Source: Candidatus Saccharicenans sp.
GTDB lineage: Bacteria > Acidobacteriota > Aminicenantia > Aminicenantales > Saccharicenantaceae
Length of the DNA stretch: 64,000 bases
Direction: 5' to 3'
Assembly (NCBI GenBank): GCA_024653215.1
Contig: JANLFU010000001.1
Span: forward strand, 333,492-397,491
The notes beneath the pieces are model-generated. The model did no database searches, was not told where the DNA came from, and saw only the letters and a program-made list of their open reading frames with translations. Shown piece after piece: positions 16,870-25,203 of this stretch; position 1 is the stretch's first letter, and each line of letters opens with the position of its first letter. Made by a program: the position numbers and the translations under genes.

Positions 16870-16942
16870 GGCCCGTTAGCTCAACAGGTAGAGCAGCGGA
16901 CTCTTAATCCGCGGGTTGAAGGTTCGAGTCCTTCACGGGTCA
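16870..16942 (+). tRNA. tRNA-Lys (CTT)
   Basis: A full cloverleaf of 73 nt: acceptor GGCCCGT/ACGGGTC (one G-U pair), D-arm GCTC/GAGC, anticodon stem GCGGA/TCCGC with loop CTCTTAA (anticodon CTT), 5-nt variable region, T-arm GAAGG/CCTTC with loop TTCGAGT, discriminator A. No CCA is encoded. Reads AAG lysine codons. Confidence 0.97.
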
Positions 16943-16961
16943 TTTTCTTTTGGAGGGCAAA

Positions 16962-17336
16962 TTGAGGGGAAAGGGCGCTCTGGTAATACTCCTTCTGGCC
17001 GTGGTGGTTATCTACTTTGTCTATTTTATGAAGACCGAGAAGAAGGCCCCGGTCGAAGAACAGGTTTCCCGCTTCAACCAGACCCGGGCCGAGCTGACCT
17101 CGGTCAACCTGGAACAGGTGGGACGGGCGGTCCAGGAATGGATGGCTGAGCACGAGGGCCGGGTGCCCGAATCCCTGAGGGAGCTCCAGGGAGGCAGGAG
17201 CTACGGGCTCAGCCTGACCGATGGCTGGGGCCGGAACATCAGGTATCAAAGGCTGTCCGACACGGAATTCGAGCTCCGTTCGGCCGGGGAGGACGGGCGG
17301 TTTGACACGGAAGACGATATAGTTCGTTCGTATTGA
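16962..17336 (+). CDS. GspG-like C-terminal domain membrane protein
   Basis: Protein of 124 residues. I chose the TTG at 16962 because GGAGGG lies 4-5 nt upstream; a TTG at 16950 would add four residues but lacks a site. Residues about 5-22 are a membrane anchor (ALVILLLAVVVIYFVYF). The C-terminus has the major-pseudopilin Ca loop pattern: DGWGR.IRY, then ELRSAGEDGRFDTEDDI. Unlike GspG it has no G-FTLIE prepilin cleavage site, so it should be an ordinary anchored protein. It begins 20 bp after tRNA-Lys and may be read through from the same promoter. Function unknown. Confidence 0.7.
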   Translation: MRGKGALVILLLAVVVIYFVYFMKTEKKAPVEEQVSRFNQTRAELTSVNLEQVGRAVQEWMAEHEGRVPESLRELQGGRSYGLSLTDGWGRNIRYQRLSDTEFELRSAGEDGRFDTEDDIVRSY

Positions 17337-17566
17337 GCCCGGCTTCTCAGGCAACTATTTCCCCGATTCGCAGGGTCATCATCCGCGGCTTCTTTCTCCA
17401 GACTTTCCGGGCTTCCCGATTATTAGAGATCCGATTATATACTTGGCTCTGTTATAAATGGGCGATTTGGCACCCTTGACCGGGTTCAGACCTGGATTTT
17501 ATTCTCAGCCCTTATGGTTGAATCTCTTCCGGTTCCGTTTGCCTTTTTATTGCGCCTTTATACTGG

Positions 17567-18937
17567 TTATAGCTCCGGGTGCTTTTCCTTCATCTCTTTA
17601 AGGCGCCGGGCCAGCACTCCGGATAGCAGCAGCAGGCCGATCAGGTTGGGAAAGGCCATGAAGGCGTTGGCGATATCCCCCATGAAAAAGACGATTTCGA
17701 TTGAGACCACGGCCCCGATGAAGGTCAGGGCGATAAAGACCACCCGGTAAGGCAGGGCGATCTTGATCCCGAACAGGTACTTGAGGCACTGCTCGCCGTA
17801 ATAGCACCAGCCGATTAGAGTGGTATAACCAAAAAAGAATGAACAGGTGGCCACGATGATTCCGCCCACGTGGGGCAGGGTCTTGGAAAAGGCGGTCACG
17901 GTCATGGCCGAACCGGAGACGCCGCTGGTCCAGACACCGGAGGACAGGTTGATCAGGGCGGTGAAGGTACAGACCAGGATGGTATCGATAAAGACTTCCA
18001 TAACTCCGATCAGGCCCTGGTGAAGCGGGCTGGGCGTCTGGGCGGCGGCATGAGCGATGGGGGCGCTGCCCAGGCCGGCCTCGTTTGACAGGATTCCGCG
18101 CCTGGCTCCAAACTGGACGGCATTCTTGATGGTGGCTCCGAGGAACCCGCCCATGGCCGCGGCCGGGGTGAAGGCATACTCAAAAATGAGGATAAAAGCT
18201 CTGGGCAGGGCTCCGATATTATCTATCAGGACAATTATTCCGGCTCCAAGATAGAGCACAATCATGGCCGGGACCAGGCGCTCGGCCACGGCCCCGATTC
18301 TCTTGATTCCACCGAGGACCACCAGCCCGACGAAGAAGGTTATAACCGCCCCGGTCAGCACCGGTGGAATCCCGAACTGGGTCTTGAAGGCCAGCGACAT
18401 CTGGTTACTCTGCATCATGTTGCCTGTTCCGAACAGGGAAGCGAAGGCCCCGCAGACGGCGAAGAAACCGGCCAGGAACACTGCAAAGTTGGTTTTGTTG
18501 AGCCCATTCTTTATGTAATACATGGGACCGCCGGCGATGGTGCCGTCGGGATGCTTTTCCCGGTAGAGAACGCCCAGGAAGGCTTCTGAGAATTTTGTTC
18601 CCATGCCCAGGAACCCGCAGACCCACATCCAGAAGATGGCCCCAGGACCGCCCCAGTACAGGGCCGTGGCCACCCCTGCTATATTGCCATTTCCAACGGT
18701 AGCGGCCAGGGCCGTGGAGACAGCGGCAAAAGGCGAAACGTCACCCTCGCCTCCGCTTTTTCTGGAGGCGCGGCTGAACATTACCTTAAAAGCCTTACCA
18801 AGTTTTCTGAATTGAATAAAGCCGATCCTGAAGGTCAGAAGGAGACCGACTCCAAAGAGTATGGGGACCATGATGGTCCAGATGTTGGAAGCTGTCTTGT
18901 CCAGCCAGCCGGCCAGGTTGTGGAGAAAAAGTTCCAT
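17567..18937 (-). CDS. Sodium:alanine (AGCS-family) symporter
   Basis: Protein of 456 residues with about ten to eleven membrane helices. Family signatures: ALAATVGNGNIAGVATA (AGCS substrate/Na site), GGPGAIFWMW, GTKFSEA, GGPMYYI and the cytoplasmic EAGLGSAPIAHAAA. Members import alanine, glycine or related amino acids with Na. AGGAGCA precedes the ATG. It fits a peptide- and amino-acid-fed lifestyle together with the adjacent dipeptidyl peptidase. Confidence 0.95.
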   Translation of the reverse strand: MELFLHNLAGWLDKTASNIWTIMVPILFGVGLLLTFRIGFIQFRKLGKAFKVMFSRASRKSGGEGDVSPFAAVSTALAATVGNGNIAGVATALYWGGPGAIFWMWVCGFLGMGTKFSEAFLGVLYREKHPDGTIAGGPMYYIKNGLNKTNFAVFLAGFFAVCGAFASLFGTGNMMQSNQMSLAFKTQFGIPPVLTGAVITFFVGLVVLGGIKRIGAVAERLVPAMIVLYLGAGIIVLIDNIGALPRAFILIFEYAFTPAAAMGGFLGATIKNAVQFGARRGILSNEAGLGSAPIAHAAAQTPSPLHQGLIGVMEVFIDTILVCTFTALINLSSGVWTSGVSGSAMTVTAFSKTLPHVGGIIVATCSFFFGYTTLIGWCYYGEQCLKYLFGIKIALPYRVVFIALTFIGAVVSIEIVFFMGDIANAFMAFPNLIGLLLLSGVLARRLKEMKEKHPEL

Positions 18938-19341
18938 GGCAGGTGCTCCTGTATGATCAAAAAAATCTTATTCTAAAAATAATTCCACACTTAAAACAAC
19001 GTCCCTTTCTTTAACACACCCGGCCGGGGCTGTCAAATAGAAAGTTCTTTGAGGTCAGGAGCAGCGGTCCAATCGAAGGGGCCTGGCGGAGGTCGCAGGG
19101 GAGTCGTCAGACTCTGGCCTGTTATTGAACTTAGTGAGGCTGTTGCAGCTATTCCTTCTTAGTACATTGCTTTTTATTACCACGATAAATTCCAGCCTTG
19201 GCCGGAGGCAACTCAATAAATAGGCATCCGGGCCGGGTTTCTGCTCCTGGCTGGCAGCTCCGCTGTCTTGATATTTTGGCCCATATCTGCTATCCTTATT
19301 ATCCAGTTTCTTCTTATATCCGATAAAGGAGAAAGCCGCTC
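18938..19341. other. Intergenic region upstream of rpoZ
   Basis: No convincing gene on either strand. A/T-rich near 18960-19020 (probably the symporter promoter region), then GC-rich unremarkable sequence; the rpoZ promoter is at its right end. Confidence 0.5.
19268..19296 (+). promoter_or_regulatory. Promoter of rpoZ
   Basis: TTGATA (19268-19273), 17 bp, TATCCT (19291-19296). AAAGGAGAAAG lies just before the TTG start at 19342. Confidence 0.6.
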
Positions 19342-19722
19342 TTGAAAGAAAACACTTTTGACAGCAAGTTCCGTTTTATCATAGTGGCTGCCCAGAGGGC
19401 CAAGCAGCTCCTGAAGGGGGGCCGCCCCAAAATTAAGTCCCGTCACCGCAGCCCCATTCGCATCGCTCAGGAAGAGCTCAAGTCCGGGGCCATCCAGTAC
19501 GAAATCCTGCCGTTCAAGAGAGAAGAGGGCCTGGAAGAGGAAGAAGTGCTTCTGACCGAAGCCATTCCTCTGGTGGCCGGCGAATCTGAGACCGAAGCCG
19601 AGTATGAAGGTCAGGAGCTGGAAGAAGTTGAGGAAGAAGAACTGGAAGAGGAAGAACTGGAAGAAGAAGAATTAGAAGAGTTCGAGGAAGAAGAGGGCGG
19701 CTTCGACGAAGAAGACAAGTAA
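19342..19722 (+). CDS. rpoZ: RNA polymerase omega subunit with long acidic tail
   Basis: Protein of 126 residues, TTG start preceded by AAAGGAG. Residues 1-58 are a normal omega core: F.FI..AAQRAKQLLKGGRPK (the RPB6/omega helix that clamps beta-prime) and IAQEEL..G.I.Y. Residues 61-126 are an added, extremely acidic tail made of LEEEE-type units and ending GGFDEEDK, with about half of the residues Glu. Omega promotes assembly of the polymerase and in some bacteria binds ppGpp. The tail is coded by near-perfect 15-bp repeats and overlaps the convergent CYTH gene. Confidence 0.88.
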   Translation: MKENTFDSKFRFIIVAAQRAKQLLKGGRPKIKSRHRSPIRIAQEELKSGAIQYEILPFKREEGLEEEEVLLTEAIPLVAGESETEAEYEGQELEEVEEEELEEEELEEEELEEFEEEEGGFDEEDK

Positions 19723-20234
19723 TCCCTCTGCCTCTTTTCCTTTATCATCTGCACATAATCCAGCTTGATAAAGTCTTTCCGGGAAAATCCCAGCCTGTTT
19801 GCCAGTTTGACTATATCGCTTCTTTTCCCTTCCAGTTCTATGAAGTTTCCGACCTCGGTTTCATCCAGGCAGATTTTAACCCGGTCCTTTCGCAGGAGCA
19901 TTCTTTTCTTGCGGTATTCAAAGACCGGCCGCAGGCCGAGTTGCTGCAGAATCTTTCTGAAGTGCCTGAAATTCTTGACCTCGCTCTCGTATTCCTGGCG
20001 AACCTTGAAGGACCTGGACTTCAGGGGCTGTCCCTTGAAGGTGATAAAAGCCTTGCGGCCTATCCTTCTCAGCCGCAGGGCCTGCCTGGCTTTTTCCAGC
20101 CGGCCGTCGGCAAAATCGTAAAGGGCATTCCACTCGCGGTACCAGTCCCGGTCAACCAGGCAGCCCAGGTCCAGTAGCTTCTGCCTGGTCTCTTTCAGGC
20201 TGGAAATCCTGATCTTAACTTCAGTTTCAATCAT
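19611..20234 (-). CDS. CYTH (adenylyl cyclase CyaB/thiamine triphosphatase-like) protein with poly-Ser run-on
   Basis: Protein of 207 residues. It opens with MIETEVKIRI, the ExExK metal/phosphate motif of the CYTH fold, and carries LRLRR, ITFKGQP, RQEYE and a late ELEGKRSDI strand. Such triphosphate-tunnel enzymes hydrolyse tripolyphosphate or thiamine triphosphate, or form cAMP; the substrate is unknown. The fold should end near residue 172. The last 35 or so residues, almost all Ser, arise because the gene runs antisense through the Glu repeats of rpoZ, which have no stop codon in this frame. GAGGAAAAG precedes the ATG; last gene of the tatD operon. Confidence 0.82.
   Translation of the reverse strand: MIETEVKIRISSLKETRQKLLDLGCLVDRDWYREWNALYDFADGRLEKARQALRLRRIGRKAFITFKGQPLKSRSFKVRQEYESEVKNFRHFRKILQQLGLRPVFEYRKKRMLLRKDRVKICLDETEVGNFIELEGKRSDIVKLANRLGFSRKDFIKLDYVQMIKEKRQRDYLSSSSKPPSSSSNSSNSSSSSSSSSSSSSSTSSSS
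19620..19683. repeat. Tandem 15-bp repeat coding for LEEEE units
   Basis: Imperfect repetition of a GAAGAACTGGAAGAG-like unit inside rpoZ. Read forward it gives Glu/Leu repeats, read backward in the CYTH frame it gives Ser. Such repeats can change length by slippage. Confidence 0.7.
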
Positions 20235-20249
20235 GCTGAATCTTTTCCT

Positions 20250-21272
20250 CTATTGCTCTCTCCAAAGTACGAAATCGGCAAGCTGCAGCAGGGACTGGCG
20301 GTAAAGAGAGGGCCGCAACCTCATGGCGGCCGACCTGGCCTTGGCCGTGAAGGAAGCGGCCTGCCGGAATGTTTGCTCGAAAGCTCCAGTGTCCCGGAGT
20401 TGAGATAGCAGCTCGGGCCAGAGCTGTTTATCCGGGTCATTTTTTATTTTTTCCAGCAGTGCGGTCAACTTCAGGCGTCCGACTGAATCGGCCTTCTTCA
20501 GGGCCAGGATCAGCGGCAGGGTCACCCGGCCTTCTTTGAGGTCAGAAAAGACAGGTTTGCCGGTCCTTGAGGGCTGGCCCACCAGGTCCAGCAGGTCGTC
20601 AGTAACCTGGAAGGCCAGGCCGAGGTTGAGCCCGTATTCTTCCAGGACCTTCATTTCCTTTTTCCCGGCCCGTCCCAGCCGTCCGGCCAGCCGGCAGGTA
20701 GTCTGGAAGAGGCTGGCGGTCTTTTTCTCAATTATTTTCAGGTAGCCGGCCCGGCTGATATTGAAATTGTAACTCGCGGCCAGTTCTTCCATCTCTCCTT
20801 CGATCATCAGCCTGGCGGCTTCAGCCAGCAGGCGCGGAATTTCCCTGTCCCGCATTGACAGGGAGCTGGCGACGGACCTGATGAAGAAAAAATCGCCCAG
20901 GAGCAGGCTGTAGTCAGGGCCGAACCTCTGCAGGGCGGTTTGTTCGCCCCGGCGGAAGTCCGAGCGGTCGATGATGTCATCATGGATCAGGCTGGCCTGG
21001 TGGATTCCTTCCACGGCTGCGGCCAGGGGGATGTCCAGGCCGTCCCGGTAACCAAGATGCCCCGTGATGAGCAGCAGCATTCCCGGACGGATCAATTTAC
21101 CACGTCTGGAAATGGTCCCGCCGGCCAGGCGCCTGACCACCTGGGAACTCGAACCAGGCCACGACCTGAGGGCCCGGTCAACCAGGCTAAGTTTGCGGCT
21201 GACGGGCCTGAAGATTTCGGATAGGGTTGGCACCCGGTTCGGGGCGGTTGGGGTCAGCTGGCGAGAAGTCAT
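20250..21272 (-). CDS. Polyprenyl diphosphate synthase
   Basis: Protein of 340 residues of the trans-isoprenyl diphosphate synthase family. First Asp-rich motif LIHDDIIDRS with the following RRG, and second motif FQVTDDLLDL; GKLIRPGML is the variant of the GGKR(L/I)RP substrate loop. Small residues before the first motif suggest a long-chain product (C30-C50), likely the menaquinone or ubiquinone side chain; no quinone genes lie beside it, so the product is inferred. It sits 18 bp after tatD. Confidence 0.88.
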   Translation of the reverse strand: MTSRQLTPTAPNRVPTLSEIFRPVSRKLSLVDRALRSWPGSSSQVVRRLAGGTISRRGKLIRPGMLLLITGHLGYRDGLDIPLAAAVEGIHQASLIHDDIIDRSDFRRGEQTALQRFGPDYSLLLGDFFFIRSVASSLSMRDREIPRLLAEAARLMIEGEMEELAASYNFNISRAGYLKIIEKKTASLFQTTCRLAGRLGRAGKKEMKVLEEYGLNLGLAFQVTDDLLDLVGQPSRTGKPVFSDLKEGRVTLPLILALKKADSVGRLKLTALLEKIKNDPDKQLWPELLSQLRDTGAFEQTFRQAASFTAKARSAAMRLRPSLYRQSLLQLADFVLWREQ

Positions 21273-21290
21273 GTCATCAAGATCAACAGC

Positions 21291-22133
21291 TCAGGCTTTT
21301 TCCATCTTATCACCGGCCGCCCGATTTTGCAATTTAAACAGGCCAAAAAAGTTGGCCGTGGTCACCTCGGCCACTTTTTCCAGGGATACCCGTTGCAGCT
21401 CGGCCAGCCGGAGGGCGGTTGAGACGACAAAAGCCGGCTCGTTCCTGCGGTTGGTCTGTTTTTCCGGTTCGGGCGTCAGATAAGGGGAATCGGTTTCCAC
21501 CAGCAGGCTGTCCAGGGGAAGGCTTCTGGCCACCTCCCTCAGGTCGCCGGCCCGGGGATAGGTCAGGATACCTGAAAATGAAATCAGAAAACCTCGCTCA
21601 ATCATGGCCCTGGCCGTGGCCAGGGATTCGGTATAGCAGTGAAGAATTCCCCGGGGACTGAAACCTGAAGCCGGTATGATTTCCAGCAACTTTTTCTCGG
21701 CCAGCCGGCTGTGGACGATGACCGGGAGCTTCAGCTCGGCGGCCAGTTCCAGCTGGGCCCGGAAGACCTCGAGCTGCTTTTCGGGCGGCGAAAAGTTGTA
21801 GTGGAAATCAAGACCGATTTCGCCCACGGCCAGGATTTTTTTCTCCGCGGCCAGCCGTTTGATTGTTTCCAGGTGTCCGGCCTGGAAATGGCTGGCCTGG
21901 TGGGGATGTACCCCGGCCGCCAGCAAAATGCCCGGGTGGTCCTGCTGGAGTTTCAGGCCGTTGCCCAGGCTCTCCTTTGAACACAGGTCAAGAGGGCATA
22001 GTATCCAGTTGACCGACCTGCTCCTGGCCCTTTCTACCACCCGGCTTCGGTCGCGGTTAAAGTCTGGCATATCCAGGTGGGCATGAGAATCCACCAGGCC
22101 GGTCTTGAGGGTTCTGTTTATGGCCGGTTCCAT
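21291..22133 (-). CDS. tatD: TatD-family metal-dependent hydrolase
   Basis: Protein of 280 residues. ATG at 22133 preferred because GGAGGAAG lies 8 nt upstream; a GTG 42 bp earlier is possible. TIM-barrel metal ligands: DSHAHLD near the start, GEIGLDFHY (Glu ligand), VIVHSR, ILHCYTES and ETDSPYL with the last Asp. TatD enzymes are 3'-5' DNA/RNA exonucleases or D-aminoacyl-tRNA deacylase-like nucleases with roles in repair. First gene of a three-gene operon with the prenyl synthase and the CYTH protein. Confidence 0.92.
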   Translation of the reverse strand: MEPAINRTLKTGLVDSHAHLDMPDFNRDRSRVVERARSRSVNWILCPLDLCSKESLGNGLKLQQDHPGILLAAGVHPHQASHFQAGHLETIKRLAAEKKILAVGEIGLDFHYNFSPPEKQLEVFRAQLELAAELKLPVIVHSRLAEKKLLEIIPASGFSPRGILHCYTESLATARAMIERGFLISFSGILTYPRAGDLREVARSLPLDSLLVETDSPYLTPEPEKQTNRRNEPAFVVSTALRLAELQRVSLEKVAEVTTANFFGLFKLQNRAAGDKMEKA

Positions 22134-22178
22134 CTTCAAATCTTCCTCCGGGTTAAATAGAGGAACCCGGGTCACGAT

Positions 22179-22216
22179 AAAAAAATAGGGAGGAGAGGAA
22201 ATCCACCTCTCCTCCC
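22179..22216 (-). terminator. Intrinsic terminator of the DUF885 gene
   Basis: On the minus strand an 11-bp perfect stem GGGAGGAGAGG / CCTCTCCTCCC (22216-22188) with a 7-nt loop, followed by TATTTTTTATC. It lies 10 bp past the DUF885 stop. Confidence 0.9.
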
Positions 22217-22225
22217 TGATTGAAA

Positions 22226-23989
22226 TCAGTTAATGACCTTGGACCTGAGCTGGATCGGGGGCAGGGCTCCGTTGGAGATCAACTTGGTGATGAAGTCAGA
22301 CCGGTCAAAGGCCTGACCCTTGGTTCTCTGGACATCCTTTTCCAGGTCCAGGATTTCCTGCAGTCCCACGTAAGGCAGGGCGCCGGAGCCTGGATTCAGT
22401 ACCAGGTATTCCCAGGTTCTTTCGGCCTCGGCTTCGGTCTGGAAGCCGGTAACGGTCAGGTAGCGCATGAATTGTTCCTTGGTTATACCACCCTGGTGGA
22501 TGTTCAGGTCCATCTGGAAATCCATGACCGTCTTCAACATTAACTTTAACTGGTTGAGTCTCAGCCTGGGGTCATAGTCGCCATAGCCGGCATAGATCAG
22601 GTTCTGCTGGACGTAGATGGGCCAGCCCAGAAGAAGGGCCGGGTTGGGGAAGAGCCTGGTGATCAGGCTGGAAGACTTTCTGGTGCTAACAACCGGAACA
22701 AAACTTCCGGGGAAGACCCTCTGGGCCGTCATGACTTCCAGGTAAAAGTTGTTGTATTCTTCCAAATAATCTTTAGCTTTTTGTTCTGACCAGTCATCGG
22801 GCATGGTGGCGATTTCCACCGCGTATTTTCCCTGGGTATCATAAGCCCCGGGGCCGGTCAGCCTGACCCGGCTCAGGCCGGCGAAATAGCCGGGCATGGG
22901 CTTAATTTCCAGAGGCTCGGTCGGAACCGGGAAGAGCTTGGATTCCTGTCCGAATTTCTTGAGGCTTTCGGCCGAGGCGGCAACCTTGTTGACCAGCGCT
23001 TCCCTGGTCGGGTGGAAGACCTTGATCTTGTCAAACACGTTCTTGATGATCCGGTTCCAGATGGTATCGGGGTCTCCCTGAAGCTGCTCGATGTCAACTT
23101 CCGGGTACATCATCTTGTGCAGGGGTATGCACACCAGGAACATTTCCCGGCGGATGTTCTTGACATCGGCTTGGGCTCTATTGGCCAGCTCTTCCTGACT
23201 GATGGCCGACCCGGACAGCCGCTGGATCAGGCGACGATGGACTTCGGGGCCGAGGCGGAAATTGCCCGTGGACTTGGGCAGAAGCTCGGAGCGAAGGTAT
23301 CTCTGGTAGTCTTCGAGCAGCGGGACTGCCCGGTTGAGCTCGGCCAGGAAGGCCTGCTTAACCGGGTCGGAGGCGCTGGCGGCCAGGGTCGGAGCTTCGT
23401 TCTTGTAGAAATTGATGATATGCGGCATCTGCTTCAGGGCGATCTCGGTGTAAATCTGGGCCGGGGTCTTCAGGTTGTCCTTGGCCCTCTTGATCAGGTT
23501 TGGCAGGGCTTTCAGTCTCTCGGTGGCGCTCCGCACCCGGCTGTCGGCCGGAGCGAATTCCTTGGTCAGCAGGCTGTGCAGGCCGGTGATGATGATCTCG
23601 TTGTAGAAAAGCGGGTTGTAGTCCCAGGGCAGCAGGTTTTCCAGCTTGACGAATTCCAGGTCGATATAGTCAAACAGGATGTTGAGGGCCTGCTGGTTTT
23701 CTGGTGACAGCTTGGAGCGGTCGAGCTTGATGATGTCGCTATTTATTTTTTTGATTATCTCGTCTCGCTTGTCAACGTTGGCCTGGCTGGGATCTTCCAG
23801 CTTATCATTGTATTTGTAATATCCAGCCACCGTGGCCTGAGTGGGGTAGAATTTCCAGTATTCATCAAGGTAGGTTTCCAGGATTTTCTGGAACTTGGCA
23901 TCTTCCTGGCCCTGGGCCAGGGCCTGTCCCAGCGGCAGCAGCAATACAAATATGGCTGCCCCCAGCATCAAGAGTTTTGTTTTCTTCAT
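22226..23989 (-). CDS. DUF885 protein lacking the metalloprotease motif
   Basis: Protein of 587 residues with a signal peptide (1-25, cleaved after ALAQ or nearby). Overall length, the helical N-terminus, the YP..AT..G start and the GPG.Y segment fit the DUF885 family, usually secreted zinc-dependent peptidases whose active site reads HE..PGHH. The corresponding stretch here, TAQRVFPGSF at residues 421-430, has Gln, Arg and Ser/Phe in place of the His, Glu and His ligands. Catalysis by the normal route is therefore unlikely, although the rest is intact and a strong terminator suggests expression. It may bind peptides or act as a regulator. Confidence 0.78.
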   Translation of the reverse strand: MKKTKLLMLGAAIFVLLLPLGQALAQGQEDAKFQKILETYLDEYWKFYPTQATVAGYYKYNDKLEDPSQANVDKRDEIIKKINSDIIKLDRSKLSPENQQALNILFDYIDLEFVKLENLLPWDYNPLFYNEIIITGLHSLLTKEFAPADSRVRSATERLKALPNLIKRAKDNLKTPAQIYTEIALKQMPHIINFYKNEAPTLAASASDPVKQAFLAELNRAVPLLEDYQRYLRSELLPKSTGNFRLGPEVHRRLIQRLSGSAISQEELANRAQADVKNIRREMFLVCIPLHKMMYPEVDIEQLQGDPDTIWNRIIKNVFDKIKVFHPTREALVNKVAASAESLKKFGQESKLFPVPTEPLEIKPMPGYFAGLSRVRLTGPGAYDTQGKYAVEIATMPDDWSEQKAKDYLEEYNNFYLEVMTAQRVFPGSFVPVVSTRKSSSLITRLFPNPALLLGWPIYVQQNLIYAGYGDYDPRLRLNQLKLMLKTVMDFQMDLNIHQGGITKEQFMRYLTVTGFQTEAEAERTWEYLVLNPGSGALPYVGLQEILDLEKDVQRTKGQAFDRSDFITKLISNGALPPIQLRSKVIN

Positions 23990-24105
23990 TCCTAAGACCT
24001 CCTAGTCTCTTGATTTATCCGGCAAAAGCCTGATTTCTTTTTCAAACTTTTAGCTTATCATAAATTAATTTTTAATATCAATCCGCAATTCAAAAAATTA
24101 AAGAC

Positions 24106-25110
24106 CTACCACCTGATAAAGGCCGAAGCCCAGGTAAACCCGGCCCCGAAAGCGGTCAGGGCGATGAGCATTCCCGGCTTGATACGGCCATCCTTAACCG
24201 CTTCTGACAGGGCTATCGGGATGGAGGCGGCGGTGGTGTTGCCGTAGCGCTGGATATTCCTGATGACCTTTTCTTCCGGGATCTTGAGACCGCGGGCCAC
24301 CATCTGGGAAATCCGGTCGTTGGCCTGGTGCGGTATCAGGTAATCTATGTCAGCCACGCTGAGGCCCAGGTGTTTCAGCCCGAGCATGACCGCCTGGGGC
24401 ATCTTTTCGCAGGCGTTCTTGAAGACGGTCCGGCCGTTCATCCGCGGATAGAATTTGCCCTGCTCGAAAAATTCAGTCCTGAAGGTGGGATTATCCTTTG
24501 AAGACGGTTTTTCCATCCACAGTTCGCTGACAAAGCGCCCGTCGGAAAAAAGATGACAGGACAGGACACCGCGGCCGTCGCCTGAATCGTTGGGTTCGAG
24601 AATTACCGCTCCGGCTCCGTCTCCAAACAGGACGGCCATGTCACGGCCTTCGTCGGAATAATCCAGGTTGGCCGATTGCAGTTCGGCCGCCACCAGCAGG
24701 ATTTTCCTGTAGGTGCCGGTCCGGATGTACTGGTCGGCCACGGACAGGGCGTAGATGAATCCGGAGCACTGGTCGCGGACATCGAGGGCCCCGATTTCTC
24801 CCAGGCCCAGCCTGGCCTGGACCATGACTCCAATTCCGGGAAAGTAGTGGTCGGGGGACAGGGTGGCGGCGATGATGAAATCAATTTCTGATTTATCTAT
24901 GCCGGCATCTTCTATGGCCCGGAGGGCGGCTTCGGTGGCCAGGTCCGAGGTTCCGACTCCCGGTTCGGCCCAGCGCCTTTCCACAATTCCGGTCCGCTCC
25001 CTGATCCATTCGTCCGAGGTGTTCATCATTTTTTCCAGGTCGAAGTTGGTGACCACCCTTGGCGGGACGTAGTGGCCGATTCCCTTGATAACAGTTCTTC
25101 TATTATCCAT
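24106..25110 (-). CDS. fabH: 3-oxoacyl-ACP synthase III (KAS III) family
   Basis: Protein of 334 residues. Triad Cys115 (DQCSGFIYA), His in IPHQAND and Asn in RYGNTTAAS. MNTSDEWI.ERTGI near the N-terminus is the FabH signature. FabH condenses acetyl-CoA with malonyl-ACP to start fatty acid synthesis; related enzymes use longer acyl groups. No fab operon surrounds it; instead it stands 90 bp from an SDR and close to a serine-palmitoyltransferase-like gene, so a special acyl substrate is possible. Confidence 0.9.
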   Translation of the reverse strand: MDNRRTVIKGIGHYVPPRVVTNFDLEKMMNTSDEWIRERTGIVERRWAEPGVGTSDLATEAALRAIEDAGIDKSEIDFIIAATLSPDHYFPGIGVMVQARLGLGEIGALDVRDQCSGFIYALSVADQYIRTGTYRKILLVAAELQSANLDYSDEGRDMAVLFGDGAGAVILEPNDSGDGRGVLSCHLFSDGRFVSELWMEKPSSKDNPTFRTEFFEQGKFYPRMNGRTVFKNACEKMPQAVMLGLKHLGLSVADIDYLIPHQANDRISQMVARGLKIPEEKVIRNIQRYGNTTAASIPIALSEAVKDGRIKPGMLIALTAFGAGFTWASAFIRW

Positions 25111-25203
25111 TGGCTAAAACTCCAATAGCATAGAATTTATGAGGCCTGTTAGGCACGCTTAAAAAAATTATCAGAAAAACTGGTTTTGATAAAGAAAAAT
25201 TTA

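Noticed and set aside
19611-19722. Poly-Ser segment as a functional low-complexity domain of the CYTH protein
   Set aside because: Fully explained as the reverse complement of the Glu repeat of rpoZ; kept only as an overlap observation.
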